From Streptomyces sp. BA2 (GTDB lineage Bacteria > Actinomycetota > Actinomycetes > Streptomycetales > Streptomycetaceae), in NCBI RefSeq assembly GCF_009769735.1, contig NZ_WSRO01000002.1, positions 5,096,001 to 5,160,000 on the forward strand: DNA of 64,000 bases, given 5' to 3'. The position numbers and the translations under genes were made by a program. The notes under the pieces were generated by a model. The model worked only from the letters and a program-made list of their open reading frames with translations, ran no database searches and was not told the origin of the DNA. Shown here piece by piece: positions 16,485 through 24,960 of the stretch; the stretch's first letter is position 1, and each line of letters opens with the position of its first letter.

Positions 16485-18107
16485 TCAGGCGAGGTCGGTC
16501 GCGAGGGTCTGCGGGGCCGGTGACTTGTCGTCGAGGGCGCCGCCGGTGAACTCGCTACCGCGCCAGTCGTTGCCGTAGCGGGCAACGTTGCTGCACGTGT
16601 TCGTTGCGGAGAATCCGTTGATCGCTTCGTTGCCGCTGCCGTTGGGGCGGACCTTGTTCCCGGAGAGGGAGATAGACGATGCGGTACTACTCAGGCGGAT
16701 GCCGTAGTACGTGGCGTTGGCGGAGCGTCCGGGGCTCTTGATGTAGCTGCCCCTGATGTGGATGTTGTTGCCGTCCTGGACCAGGACGCCGTTCCCGCCC
16801 GGATACAAGACCTGATTGCCGGTCAACGAGAGGTGCGTACAGGTCACGGCGGTAAGGCCGTGCCCGCCGGGGGTGTAGACGTGGTTGCCGGTCACCGCGC
16901 CGTTGTCGGCGTTCTCCATGGACACGGCCGTACCGTCAACGCTGCTGATGGCGTTCCCGGAGATCGCGAAGCGCTGGACTTGCTGAAGGCGGATGCCGTT
17001 CTGCCCCGCGGTGCTGCCATCGATGGCGTTGTCGCCGATGGTCAGGTTGAGGATCTGCCCGGACGCCTCGCCCAGGGCGACGATTGGCTCGTCGTAGCCG
17101 CCTCCGCTGCGGAAGGTGCAGCCGGTGACGGTGAGGTTGCGCATGGCCTGTGAGGCGCCGGTCTGCGTGCCGTCAGGCCGCTTCGTGTCCTCGGTGTCAG
17201 TGAGGATGACCGTGCGGAAGCGCACCCCGGAACCACAGCCGCTGAAGTTGCAGCCGGTCACGGCGACGTCTTCCCAGTTGTAGGCACTGACGCCGTACTG
17301 AGTGACACCCTCAAAGGTGCAGTCGGAGACCCGCACGCGACGGTGGTACTTGGTGATCGTCGCGGAGTGCGAACCGATACCGCGCGGCCACGCCGTCGTG
17401 TTGCTCGTGCCGGATGCTCCGAAGTAGCAGCCAGAGATCAAGATGTCTTCGCACGGAGTGTGGTCGTAAGGACCAAAAGCACCGAACACGCCGCTGCTCT
17501 TGGCCAAGTCGAGCTGCACGGCCTCGCTGAAGTCGCGCGCTCCGGGGTCGTAGTAGCCCAGGAATCGACAGTTCTCGATGGTGCCGCGCTTCGTGCTGTT
17601 GAGCTCGATGGCGTGGTAGCCGGACACGTCGCGGATTTCGAGATCCCGGATGGTGACGTCTCGGGCGTGCCCGATGCTGATGCACATGGCCGAGGCCGTC
17701 AGCCCCGGCGTAGTCCCCTGGCAATCCCAGACGCCGCCCTCGATGATGATGTTGCCGTTGCCGCTGTAGCCGCCCAGGTTCTGCCCAGCATCGCCGTTGA
17801 CGAGCATGGTTTCGGCGGCGCCACGCACGAAGCGCGCACCAGGCAACAGGGTCAGTCTCGTGTAGTCGTAGGTGCGCAGTGGGAGCGTGGCGAGCAGATA
17901 GGTTCCGGGCGGGACGATCACCCAACCACCGCGCAACTTGGTTGCGTTCAACGCTGCCTGAATCGCCGGGGCATCGTCCACGGTGCCGTTTCCGACGGCT
18001 CCATACGCGGTGACGGTGAGCGACTCGGAGAGCCGTTCCAGCATGTATTGGAGGCGCCCGGCGGTCATCTGCATACCGGGTAGCCACTGGGCGACGGGCG
18101 TGGACAA
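16485..18107 (-). CDS. Right-handed beta-helix tail protein (pectate-lyase-like)
   Basis: A 540-residue protein. It opens with a short phage-binding segment, then VTAYGAVGNGTVDDAPAIQAAL, the usual start of pectate-lyase-superfamily tailspikes. A long parallel beta helix follows, with repeats such as NVTVTGC.F, GNAISSVDGTAVSMENADN and LSLTGNQVLYPGGNG. It probably degrades or binds a cell-surface polysaccharide during adsorption. The TTG start is supported by AAGGAGG 6 bp upstream. It follows the minor tail gene closely. Confidence 0.85.
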   Translation of the reverse strand: MSTPVAQWLPGMQMTAGRLQYMLERLSESLTVTAYGAVGNGTVDDAPAIQAALNATKLRGGWVIVPPGTYLLATLPLRTYDYTRLTLLPGARFVRGAAETMLVNGDAGQNLGGYSGNGNIIIEGGVWDCQGTTPGLTASAMCISIGHARDVTIRDLEIRDVSGYHAIELNSTKRGTIENCRFLGYYDPGARDFSEAVQLDLAKSSGVFGAFGPYDHTPCEDILISGCYFGASGTSNTTAWPRGIGSHSATITKYHRRVRVSDCTFEGVTQYGVSAYNWEDVAVTGCNFSGCGSGVRFRTVILTDTEDTKRPDGTQTGASQAMRNLTVTGCTFRSGGGYDEPIVALGEASGQILNLTIGDNAIDGSTAGQNGIRLQQVQRFAISGNAISSVDGTAVSMENADNGAVTGNHVYTPGGHGLTAVTCTHLSLTGNQVLYPGGNGVLVQDGNNIHIRGSYIKSPGRSANATYYGIRLSSTASSISLSGNKVRPNGSGNEAINGFSATNTCSNVARYGNDWRGSEFTGGALDDKSPAPQTLATDLA

Positions 18108-18120
18108 GGGGGGCGCCTCC

Positions 18121-20724
18121 TTAAAGAGCGGCGAGAGCAGGGCGGGCGAGGTGCACGGCGCTGCCTGCGGGGTGGGCGAGGGTGAGGCCGTCCGTGCCGC
18201 GGGTGACGGTGAACGCCTGGTGTCCGGCGGTCACGGACGGCGCGATGCCGTGCACGTCGAGCCGCTCGCCGCCGATCTGCACGGCGATGGGGAACACGCC
18301 GAGCGCCTCGCCGTCGAGGGTGGGGCGCAGGGTGAGGCGGGTCGCGGTGAGTACGTCGGTGGCCGGGGGGAAGTCGGGCACGGTGGCCGCGATGTTGGCG
18401 AATGCCGCGCCGGTTGGTGCGGTGAACGCCTCTTCGAACCAGACCCATGCGCCCGCGGTCACGGCCTGACTGCTGGCGGCGGTGTCGAGGTACTCGCCCG
18501 CGGCATCGAACCAGTTGATGTCGAGGTCGTTGGTTCGCGTGACGGCGCTGTGCATCCATCCGGCGACCGTGTAGCGGGTGCCCGCCGTGACGGGCAGGAG
18601 ATCGCTTCCGACGTTGGGGTACTCCTCGACGCCGTCGGGGGTGAACTGCACGGACCACGCCCCCATGCCCGCCCCGCGGTCCGGGGTGGGGATGCGGGCG
18701 AGGGTGCCGCCGTAGGGGGTCCAGCCGACCAGGCCCTCGGGCATGTCGCCGGTGGTGTTCAGCGGGAGCGCGGCCGTGGGCCATGGCGGGCCCGCGGTGG
18801 TCCGTACGTCGAGGACGGTCGCGGCCTGGTCGAGGGCGGCGGCCAGTTCGGTGCCGTCGCTTGCGGCGGTCGCGTACTCGGTGTCGTCGAGGGTGGCGAC
18901 CAGCCACGGACCGCCGGGCGAGCAGGTGAACGTGACCTCCCACGTGTACACGCCGAGGGTCTCGGTGTAGCCCTCGACGAGTAGCTCGACCGTGCCGGGC
19001 GGGAGCCACGGGGGCGGGCGAAGGATGTTGGCGCGGTCGCCGACGTCGACCGCGGCGACCGCCTCGGCCAGATGCGGCGCCTCATGCAGCGCCACCGACA
19101 CGGACGGGTAGCGCGCTTCATCCCACGTGCCGCGGTGCAGTCCCCACCACGCGTAGGGCGAACACTGATCATCGGAGTACAGGTTGAGAGTCCGGCTCTC
19201 GGTGTACCGCCCGATACCGTCCGGCGGCGCCAGAACCGAGAGGGGGCCGCTCTCGCACACCGCGCGCGCCGAGCTGCCGCCCGTGCGCTGCACCGTGACG
19301 TCATTGCGTACGACCTGGTCGTCGTCGACCGGTTCGAGCGGGGCGACCACCTCACGGGCGGCGTAGTCGAGGGCGAGCGCGGGCGCCTGGGTGTAGAGGG
19401 TGGCGCGGGTGCGGTAGGCCAGCGCGAGCGCGTCGCGCTGCTCATAGAACGCCCCGCCGTCGGCGTCCGCAGCATCCTGGAAGAGGTCGAGCAGGGCGGC
19501 GACAGTCTGCGCGCCGAGGCGGGTACCGGCCGCATTGGGGCGCCCGGTGTAGGTGAACGGAATCTTTTCTTCGCTGGCGATGCGTTGCAGCCGGTTGGAC
19601 AGGCTCTCGCCCGCCCATCCGATCAACGCGACGCCGGTCCCGGTGTACGCGGCGGCGGTGTTGGCCAGGACGACATGCCCGACGGCGACCTCGCCCGCCT
19701 TTCCGCCGCCCACTGTGATGTGAGTGATCCGGCCGACGGCGTTGTTGACCGTGTCGCCGCTCCACGACGGGACCGGACCGCCTTCGTAGGTGTAGGCGTC
19801 GAGGTCGACGTAGTAGAGCCGCCAGTCGGTGAAAGGGCCGTTGTCTATGAGGTCAAGGCCGATGTTGACCTTCTTGCCGAGCAGGGAGTTCCCCCCGCCC
19901 GTCAGGCGGACGAACTCGATCCCCAGGGCGTTGCGGCCGTACATGCTCAGCCGCCCGTCGGGGCGCAGCGTGATGGTCCACCGCGAGATGATGCCGGTGG
20001 TGGCGAAGCTGCACAGCACGGTCTCGGCTTCGGGTGCGGTGTCCGGGAACGCGGCGAAGAAGCGCAGGGCGTTTTCCCCGGTGGCAGGGTAGGTGGGAAC
20101 GGTGCCGGTAGCCGCGCCCTCGCCCAGGGTGGGCAACGCGTCGGATGCCAGGTGACCGGTGTAGGCGGCGGGTTTGATCCCGGTCATCGTGATGCGCATG
20201 GGAGCCGCGCCGGGCATCGCCGAAGCGAACTCGGTCGCCCCCGCGCCGTCCTCAAGCGGCCAGTACGCCACGATCGACGTGCGGGCCGGGTTGGAGAACT
20301 CACGGTGCATCGCGGAGTGCAGCGGCGCAGCGCCCTGCCCGAGGCGGCGCAGGATGCCCGCAGCCGTCACGGACACCCGTATGTCGTGCGGAGTACCCCA
20401 CTTCACCGGCCATCCGGGGACTTCGCCCAGGAAGCGGACCAGGCGCGGCCCGGCGGGGCCGAACGGGGCGATGGACACACGTACGGGGGTGTTGCGGCCG
20501 AGCAACCCGTACAGGTCACTGCGCGGATTACGGGGCGAGTAGCGGCCACTGGTGTTGTCCAAGACGAAAGCACAGGTGGCCGCATCCGTGCGGGCGCCCT
20601 CGTCGGGGCGCCCGCGGGTGATGGTGATGGGGTTCTCGGTGTAGACGTCGGCGGTGATGTCGAGCCATTCGCCGCCGAGTTGCAGCTCGACGCGTACACC
20701 GAGCGGATCATCGGGGAATGCCAC
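18121..20724 (-). CDS. Minor tail protein (baseplate/receptor-binding)
   Basis: An 867-residue protein. The N terminus (VAFPDDPLGVRVELQLGGEW, then DITADVY and ITRGRPDEG) is typical of siphophage distal tail/Tal-type proteins of actinophages. Middle regions resemble a concanavalin-like domain (WTITLRPDGRLSMYG), and a carbohydrate-binding-like module lies near the C terminus (GVEEYPNVGSDLLPVTAGTR). AAAGGAGGT ends 7 bp before the GTG at 20724, so this start is preferred over the GTG at 20733, which lies within the Shine-Dalgarno region. Confidence 0.85.
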   Translation of the reverse strand: MAFPDDPLGVRVELQLGGEWLDITADVYTENPITITRGRPDEGARTDAATCAFVLDNTSGRYSPRNPRSDLYGLLGRNTPVRVSIAPFGPAGPRLVRFLGEVPGWPVKWGTPHDIRVSVTAAGILRRLGQGAAPLHSAMHREFSNPARTSIVAYWPLEDGAGATEFASAMPGAAPMRITMTGIKPAAYTGHLASDALPTLGEGAATGTVPTYPATGENALRFFAAFPDTAPEAETVLCSFATTGIISRWTITLRPDGRLSMYGRNALGIEFVRLTGGGNSLLGKKVNIGLDLIDNGPFTDWRLYYVDLDAYTYEGGPVPSWSGDTVNNAVGRITHITVGGGKAGEVAVGHVVLANTAAAYTGTGVALIGWAGESLSNRLQRIASEEKIPFTYTGRPNAAGTRLGAQTVAALLDLFQDAADADGGAFYEQRDALALAYRTRATLYTQAPALALDYAAREVVAPLEPVDDDQVVRNDVTVQRTGGSSARAVCESGPLSVLAPPDGIGRYTESRTLNLYSDDQCSPYAWWGLHRGTWDEARYPSVSVALHEAPHLAEAVAAVDVGDRANILRPPPWLPPGTVELLVEGYTETLGVYTWEVTFTCSPGGPWLVATLDDTEYATAASDGTELAAALDQAATVLDVRTTAGPPWPTAALPLNTTGDMPEGLVGWTPYGGTLARIPTPDRGAGMGAWSVQFTPDGVEEYPNVGSDLLPVTAGTRYTVAGWMHSAVTRTNDLDINWFDAAGEYLDTAASSQAVTAGAWVWFEEAFTAPTGAAFANIAATVPDFPPATDVLTATRLTLRPTLDGEALGVFPIAVQIGGERLDVHGIAPSVTAGHQAFTVTRGTDGLTLAHPAGSAVHLARPALAAL

Positions 20725-20873
20725 GGTCGGCACCTCCTTTCAGATGTCAAAGAAGGTCAGCCGTTTGGGTGAAGATGCAGGTTCAATCGGGTGGAACTGA
20801 CGCATTCGGCAGTGTGCAGAGATCGTTTGGAGAACCCTGCGGAGCGTCGGGCAACCTCAGAAGGAGACACCCA

Positions 20874-21026
20874 ATGCGCATCCGGACAGTGATCACAGCC
20901 CTCGCCATGACCGCGGTTGCGGCCCTGGTCGGCGCCGCGCCAGCGTCGGCGGACGATGGCCCCGCGTTTACTGCGATCAATCAGGGCAACTCAAACGTCG
21001 CGGTCAATTTCTCGGAATTGTGGTAG
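20874..21026 (+). CDS. Small secreted peptide (moron)
   Basis: A 50-residue protein with a classic signal peptide (MRIRTVITALAMTAVAAL, cleavage after ASA). The mature peptide is about 24 residues (DDGPAFTAINQGN, then SNVAVNFSELW). AAGGAG precedes the ATG by 8 bp. It lies antisense within the tail operon, between the tail protein and tape-measure genes, and a strong terminator follows. The function is unknown: a lysogen-expressed surface or exported peptide is plausible. Confidence 0.75.
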   Translation: MRIRTVITALAMTAVAALVGAAPASADDGPAFTAINQGNSNVAVNFSELW

Positions 21027-21054
21027 GCCGCGCGGCCCCGTGACGTAAGTGTCA

Positions 21055-21090
21055 GATGACGGCGGATGCCCTAAGGGTGCCGCCGTCATC
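21055..21090. terminator. Terminator between moron and tape-measure remnant
   Basis: GATGACGGCGG (21055-21065) pairs perfectly with CCGCCGTCATC (21080-21090), with further GCCCT/AGGGT pairing inside. It overlaps the tape-measure stop codon and can serve both strands. Confidence 0.85.
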
Positions 21091-22036
21091 AGGTGCCGAA
21101 AGCGGTCTGTACGGAGCCGCGGCCGTCGACGCGGACCATGCGGCGGATCACGCGCTTCCATTCGCCGTCTGCGCCGGTGACGTCGATGACGATTCGCCCG
21201 CCACCCGCGCCCGCACCGCCAGTGGCGGCGCTGGTCTGTGCGGCCATGGCGGCGGCGGTGGCCTGTCCGGGGGTGGGCGTGGAAACCAGGTTTCGCATGC
21301 TGCGATCGACCGCGCCCTGTCCCGCCTCGATGCCGTCGACGACACCGGCGGGAATCCACTGGCCGATTTCCTGCGCCATGACGCGGGAGGGCGAGTTGAT
21401 GCCGAGCGCGTCGGCGATCGGGCCCGGAATCATGGCCTTGGCCCAGCTGATCAGCTTGTCCTTGATCCAGCCGCCCATGCCCTTGATGCCGTTCCACAGA
21501 CCGCGCACCACATCGCGGCCCTTCCCGGTGAGCAGGGAGGCCAGAGAGCCGATGCCGCTCGCGATGCGGCGGGGCATGCCCCGAACCCACGCGATGAAGT
21601 CGGATGCCTTCTGTCCGGCGGCCGTGCGGAACGCCTGAAAGCCAGTCACGGCCGAGCGGCGCAGACTGCCCGGCAGTCCGGCGAGCGCGGATGCGGCACG
21701 GCCGGGCAGACCGGTAAGCCAAATGTGCAGCTCAAGGAGTTTGCGGATCGCGGCATCCTTCGCGCTGCCGAACCAGCCGCCCAACTTGCCAGGCAGAGAA
21801 CCGAACCAGTTCAGTACCGAGCCGATGCCCGCAACGACTGTGTCGGTGGTCGACTTGATGAAGCCCCATGCCACCGACCACGCCTGTTGGAACCAATCCG
21901 TCTTGGTGGCGATCAACACCACCACGGCGACCAGGGCGACGATCGCGGCGACGATCCAGAACACAGGCGAGGCGAACATGCTCGCGTTGAGGGCCAAGGC
22001 GGGACGCCGGAGAAGTTCAATATCCGGGACTGAGTC
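21089..22036 (-). pseudogene. Tape-measure protein, 5'-truncated remnant
   Basis: Only the C-terminal 315 residues of a tape-measure protein remain. The fragment opens DSVPDIELLRRPALALNASM, directly after the stop codon of the preceding gene, with no RBS or plausible start until a TTG at 21997. The content is typical: a hydrophobic segment (FWIVAAIVALVAVVVLIATK), Trp/Gly-rich helices (WGFIKSTTDTVVAGIGSVL), and the C-terminal INSPSRVMAQEIGQWIPAG signature. Complete tape-measure proteins of such phages are usually above 1,000 residues. The missing 5' part and the absent capsid genes indicate one deletion. Confidence 0.85.
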
Positions 22037-22228
22037 TTAGCCGTCGGGGTCCTGGTCGCCGTCGTCGGCGACCAGTTGCGGGGCGGGGCGCTGCTCGGCG
22101 TACCCGCGTATCCATGCGGTCCGCAGTGTCGACGTGCTCGGGTGCGGGCACGTGGTCGGCTCGTCGCCCCTGCGGCCTGCCTCGCGGCCTGCCGTGACTG
22201 CCCTCACGATGTCCTCGCGCGTGCCCAT
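22037..22228 (-). CDS. Rmf/CrpP-fold small protein
   Basis: A 63-residue protein, MGTREDIVRAVTAGREAGRR then a CPHPSTSTLRTAWIRGYAEQ motif. This is the Rmf/CrpP fold as found in actinobacterial mobile elements (ribosome modulation factor-like). The ATG is 2 bp beyond the MuF stop. The role in the phage is unknown, and ribosome binding is only a fold-based guess. Its 3' end abuts the deletion junction, so its last residues may not be original. Confidence 0.7.
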   Translation of the reverse strand: MGTREDIVRAVTAGREAGRRGDEPTTCPHPSTSTLRTAWIRGYAEQRPAPQLVADDGDQDPDG

Positions 22229-22230
22229 GG

Positions 22231-24486
22231 TCACCTCTTGTTCTGGTGGTCCGACTCGTGATGGCGGGCGCCTTCGGCCCATCGCTGCGGCTTGCCGGTC
22301 ACCTGCTCGATGAACTCTGCCTGAGTCAACCGGCCGTGTTCGGCCCACCACTCTTTCAGCTCGTCGGACGCCCGCGCGTGCGCGATGCGTGCGGGCCCGC
22401 TGAACAGGGATACCGGGGCGTGCCCGGCGGCCTGGGCCTTCTTGCTGAGCAGGTAGCCGCGGCAGTCTGCTTCGGCCTGTAGGTACTGCCGATACACGTA
22501 CTCGTCGTACAGGGCGCGGGCCTCGCGGCGGGTGATGAGGTGCCGCTCGTCCTGGTCCTCGTCGTCGTCGCCGCGGTGCTGTGCGGCGGCGGCGTCGCGT
22601 AGGTCGGCCCAAAACGCGTCGTCGTCGAGGTGGTCGTCGAGGGCCTGGTCGGCGGCGAGGGCGCCCCATGCGGCCGGGCCGGGCACATGGTCGCCCATGG
22701 CCTCGGCGAGGGCGTCGCGGTCGGCGAGTAGGCCCTCGACAGGGTCGCCGGTGCTGGCGGGCGGGGGTAGCTCGACGGCGTCGCGCCGGTCCATCTCCGC
22801 GGCGATGCGCAGTAGTTCGGCGGTGTCGGCGTACTGCATGGCCCATGCGAGGTCGTCGTCGCCCACCCCCGTCAGATCGGCGAGCAGGTTCCCACCGGGG
22901 TACAGCCTGGAGAGCAGGTCGCGGCGGGCGGCCTCCGCGGCGATGGCGGCGGCCTCGGGACCTCTACCGGCGTCGCGGTAGCGGGCGGCGAGCTGGGCGT
23001 CGGACAGGCCGACCAGATCGGGGCGCACGTCGGGGAGTTGTCCGGCGCGGTCGCGTCGGTCGGTCTCGGCCATGATGCGCACCTGGTCGGCGTCGTCGAC
23101 GTGGGCGAACAGACGGGCGAGGTCGTCGTCGGACAGGCCGAGCAGATCCTCGACCAGGCGCCCGCGGGGTGCGGCGCGGTCGAGCAGGGCGGCGAGGTCG
23201 CGGCGGTCGGCCTCGGCCTCGATCCGGCGGCGAGCGCGGTCGTCAAGCGGTGTACGCAGGGCGGCGGCGAGCTGGTCGTCGCTCATCTCGCGCACGGTGC
23301 GCTCGTCGCCCGACCACACGCGGGCCCGCTCGACCTGATCGGGCGCGGGCGGACGGGGCGAAGCGGGGAGGTTGCTTGCCCCTTCCTGCTCGCGGTGCCT
23401 GAGTCGGCGCAAGTCGGGGTGGCCGGCGAGGTGCTGGCGCATGGCGCCTTGCCACGCCCGGACCTTGGCGCCGGTGGCGCGCTTCTCCTCGGGCGTTGTG
23501 GCGGCGGCCTCGCGGCGGCGCCACTTGCGTATGTTCCGCTCGATGGCGCGCTGCCGTTGCCCGGCCTCGTATCCGGCGGGGTCGCTGGTGGCCTGCTCGA
23601 TGCGGGTCAATCCGGGGGTGTAGGCGCTCACGGAGTGCCGACAGTTCGGGTGCTGCAACCCACGGGCGCGTGCTTCGTCGAGGCTTCCGGCGACGCGGAC
23701 GGGGACCATACGGCCGTCCTCGGTGGCGTGCTCGGCCTCGACCGTACGAACCCCTGCAGGGCCACCGATCGTGAGTACCTTGCCCTCCCACGGGCGGCAC
23801 AGCGGGCACTCGCGCGGGGCGTCGCTGACGATGACCAGGTCGACGCCGTGCTCGGCGAGGGTGCGCATGTGGGCCTCGGTCGCGGCCCGTGCGGTCGCCG
23901 TCCGTACGGCCATCTCGGCGTACGAGGGGAGCGACCAGCGGCGGCCCGCCTTGTCGACGAACGCGCGTATGCCGCGGTCGGCAAACGCCCGCATGGCGTC
24001 CTGTGTGGCCTGTCGGCGGGTGCCGGTGCCGAGCAGGGACGTTGCGGCCACGGACGCCACGACGGCCCGAAAGACGTCAACAACAGCCCGCAGAATGCCG
24101 CGGTGCGTCGCTGTGACGACGTCGACCGCTTCCTGTGCGAGACGGTCAATGGCCTGTGCGTTCGGCGTGCGGTCCTCGACCAGGGCGCGGGCGTCATCGG
24201 ACAGGGCGCCCAACTCGGCGACCGCGGCGCGGTGACCTGTGTTGTATGCCTCGGCGACCGCATCCCACACTTCGAGCTGTGTCGCGCGCCCCAACTCGTC
24301 GACGACGGCCTGTGCGGCTCGCCTGAGCTGCTGCACGGCGGCGAGCTTGGCCTCGACCCATCCGGGTGCGTCGAGGCCCTGGGCGAGCTGGCGCGCGATG
24401 ATACCGAGCAGCCGTTCTTCGGCGCTCGCGTAAATGTCGCGCGAGGCTGCGGCCAGATGCTCGACCATGCCGGGATGAATTGGCAC
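22231..24486 (-). CDS. Phage head morphogenesis protein (MuF-like)
   Basis: A 751-residue protein placed directly after the portal region. The MuF-type domain lies in the first half (TQDAMRAFADRGIRAFVDKAG, then VDLVIVSDAPRECPLCRPWEG and QHPNCRHSVSAYTPG). The CPLC and HPNCRH cysteines and histidines are typical of the family. A long acidic, repetitive C-terminal half holds several repeats of the type LVGLSDAQLAARYRD / LADLTGVGDDDLAWA. The start is GTG with GGAGGTGGAG upstream. MuF proteins are minor head proteins; the repeats could be an effector-like extension. Confidence 0.85.
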   Translation of the reverse strand: MPIHPGMVEHLAAASRDIYASAEERLLGIIARQLAQGLDAPGWVEAKLAAVQQLRRAAQAVVDELGRATQLEVWDAVAEAYNTGHRAAVAELGALSDDARALVEDRTPNAQAIDRLAQEAVDVVTATHRGILRAVVDVFRAVVASVAATSLLGTGTRRQATQDAMRAFADRGIRAFVDKAGRRWSLPSYAEMAVRTATARAATEAHMRTLAEHGVDLVIVSDAPRECPLCRPWEGKVLTIGGPAGVRTVEAEHATEDGRMVPVRVAGSLDEARARGLQHPNCRHSVSAYTPGLTRIEQATSDPAGYEAGQRQRAIERNIRKWRRREAAATTPEEKRATGAKVRAWQGAMRQHLAGHPDLRRLRHREQEGASNLPASPRPPAPDQVERARVWSGDERTVREMSDDQLAAALRTPLDDRARRRIEAEADRRDLAALLDRAAPRGRLVEDLLGLSDDDLARLFAHVDDADQVRIMAETDRRDRAGQLPDVRPDLVGLSDAQLAARYRDAGRGPEAAAIAAEAARRDLLSRLYPGGNLLADLTGVGDDDLAWAMQYADTAELLRIAAEMDRRDAVELPPPASTGDPVEGLLADRDALAEAMGDHVPGPAAWGALAADQALDDHLDDDAFWADLRDAAAAQHRGDDDEDQDERHLITRREARALYDEYVYRQYLQAEADCRGYLLSKKAQAAGHAPVSLFSGPARIAHARASDELKEWWAEHGRLTQAEFIEQVTGKPQRWAEGARHHESDHQNKR

Positions 24487-24566
24487 GCTCCACCTCCAAC
24501 TACCCCTGTTGCTGCCAGACTTGAAGCGGCCGCCAACCGGCGGGCGATCTCGTCAAGGAGGCAGAA

Positions 24567-24812
24567 GTGAGTAACGGACCAAACTCCGGGAACCCCGTGG
24601 CTCGGCGGATACCGAAGGTCGTTGGTAGCGCGGCACGAGGGTTCCGAGTCAGGGCCAGCGGTATCAACTTGGGTGGCATCAAGGCGCTGTCCGCTGTCGC
24701 AGCGGTTGCCTTCTACCTGGTCAGCGGAACGCTTGCGCTGGACGAACACTGCTCGGGGTCTGAGCACTCCATAGCAGTTGTGGAATCGGTTTGCCACCGC
24801 ATCACGAAGTGA
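24567..24812 (+). CDS. Small membrane protein (moron)
   Basis: An 81-residue protein. A basic N-terminal half (RRIPKVVGSAARGFRVRASG) is followed by one membrane helix (LSAVAAVAFYLVSGTLAL) and a short outside segment with two Cys (DEHCSGSEHSIAVVESVCHR). AAGGAGG lies 7 bp before the GTG. It is transcribed against the head genes and is followed by a hairpin, so it looks like an independently expressed lysogen gene. Function unknown. Confidence 0.75.
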   Translation: MSNGPNSGNPVARRIPKVVGSAARGFRVRASGINLGGIKALSAVAAVAFYLVSGTLALDEHCSGSEHSIAVVESVCHRITK

Positions 24813-24839
24813 CCGTAAGGAGCGGTGCTTCCATGTAAC

Positions 24840-24857
24840 GAGGGCTCCCAAGCCCTC
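24840..24857. terminator. Hairpin after the plus-strand moron
   Basis: GAGGGCT and AGCCCTC pair around a 4-nt loop, 28 bp after the moron stop codon. Confidence 0.65.
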
Positions 24858-24920
24858 TAGCTACCCTCAGTGCTGCGGCTGCGGCAATGCCGAAACGTGC
24901 GATCGGGGGCGCATGTAGCG

Positions 24921-24956
24921 TCAGGGCGGGGGTGCCCGCAGCTTTCCCCGCCCTGA
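24921..24956. terminator. Terminator downstream of portal gene
   Basis: TCAGGGCGGGG (24921-24931) pairs with CCCCGCCCTGA (24946-24956). It is 5 bp from the portal stop codon, so it can end the portal transcript and the moron transcript from the other side. Confidence 0.75.
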
Positions 24957-24960
24957 GATT

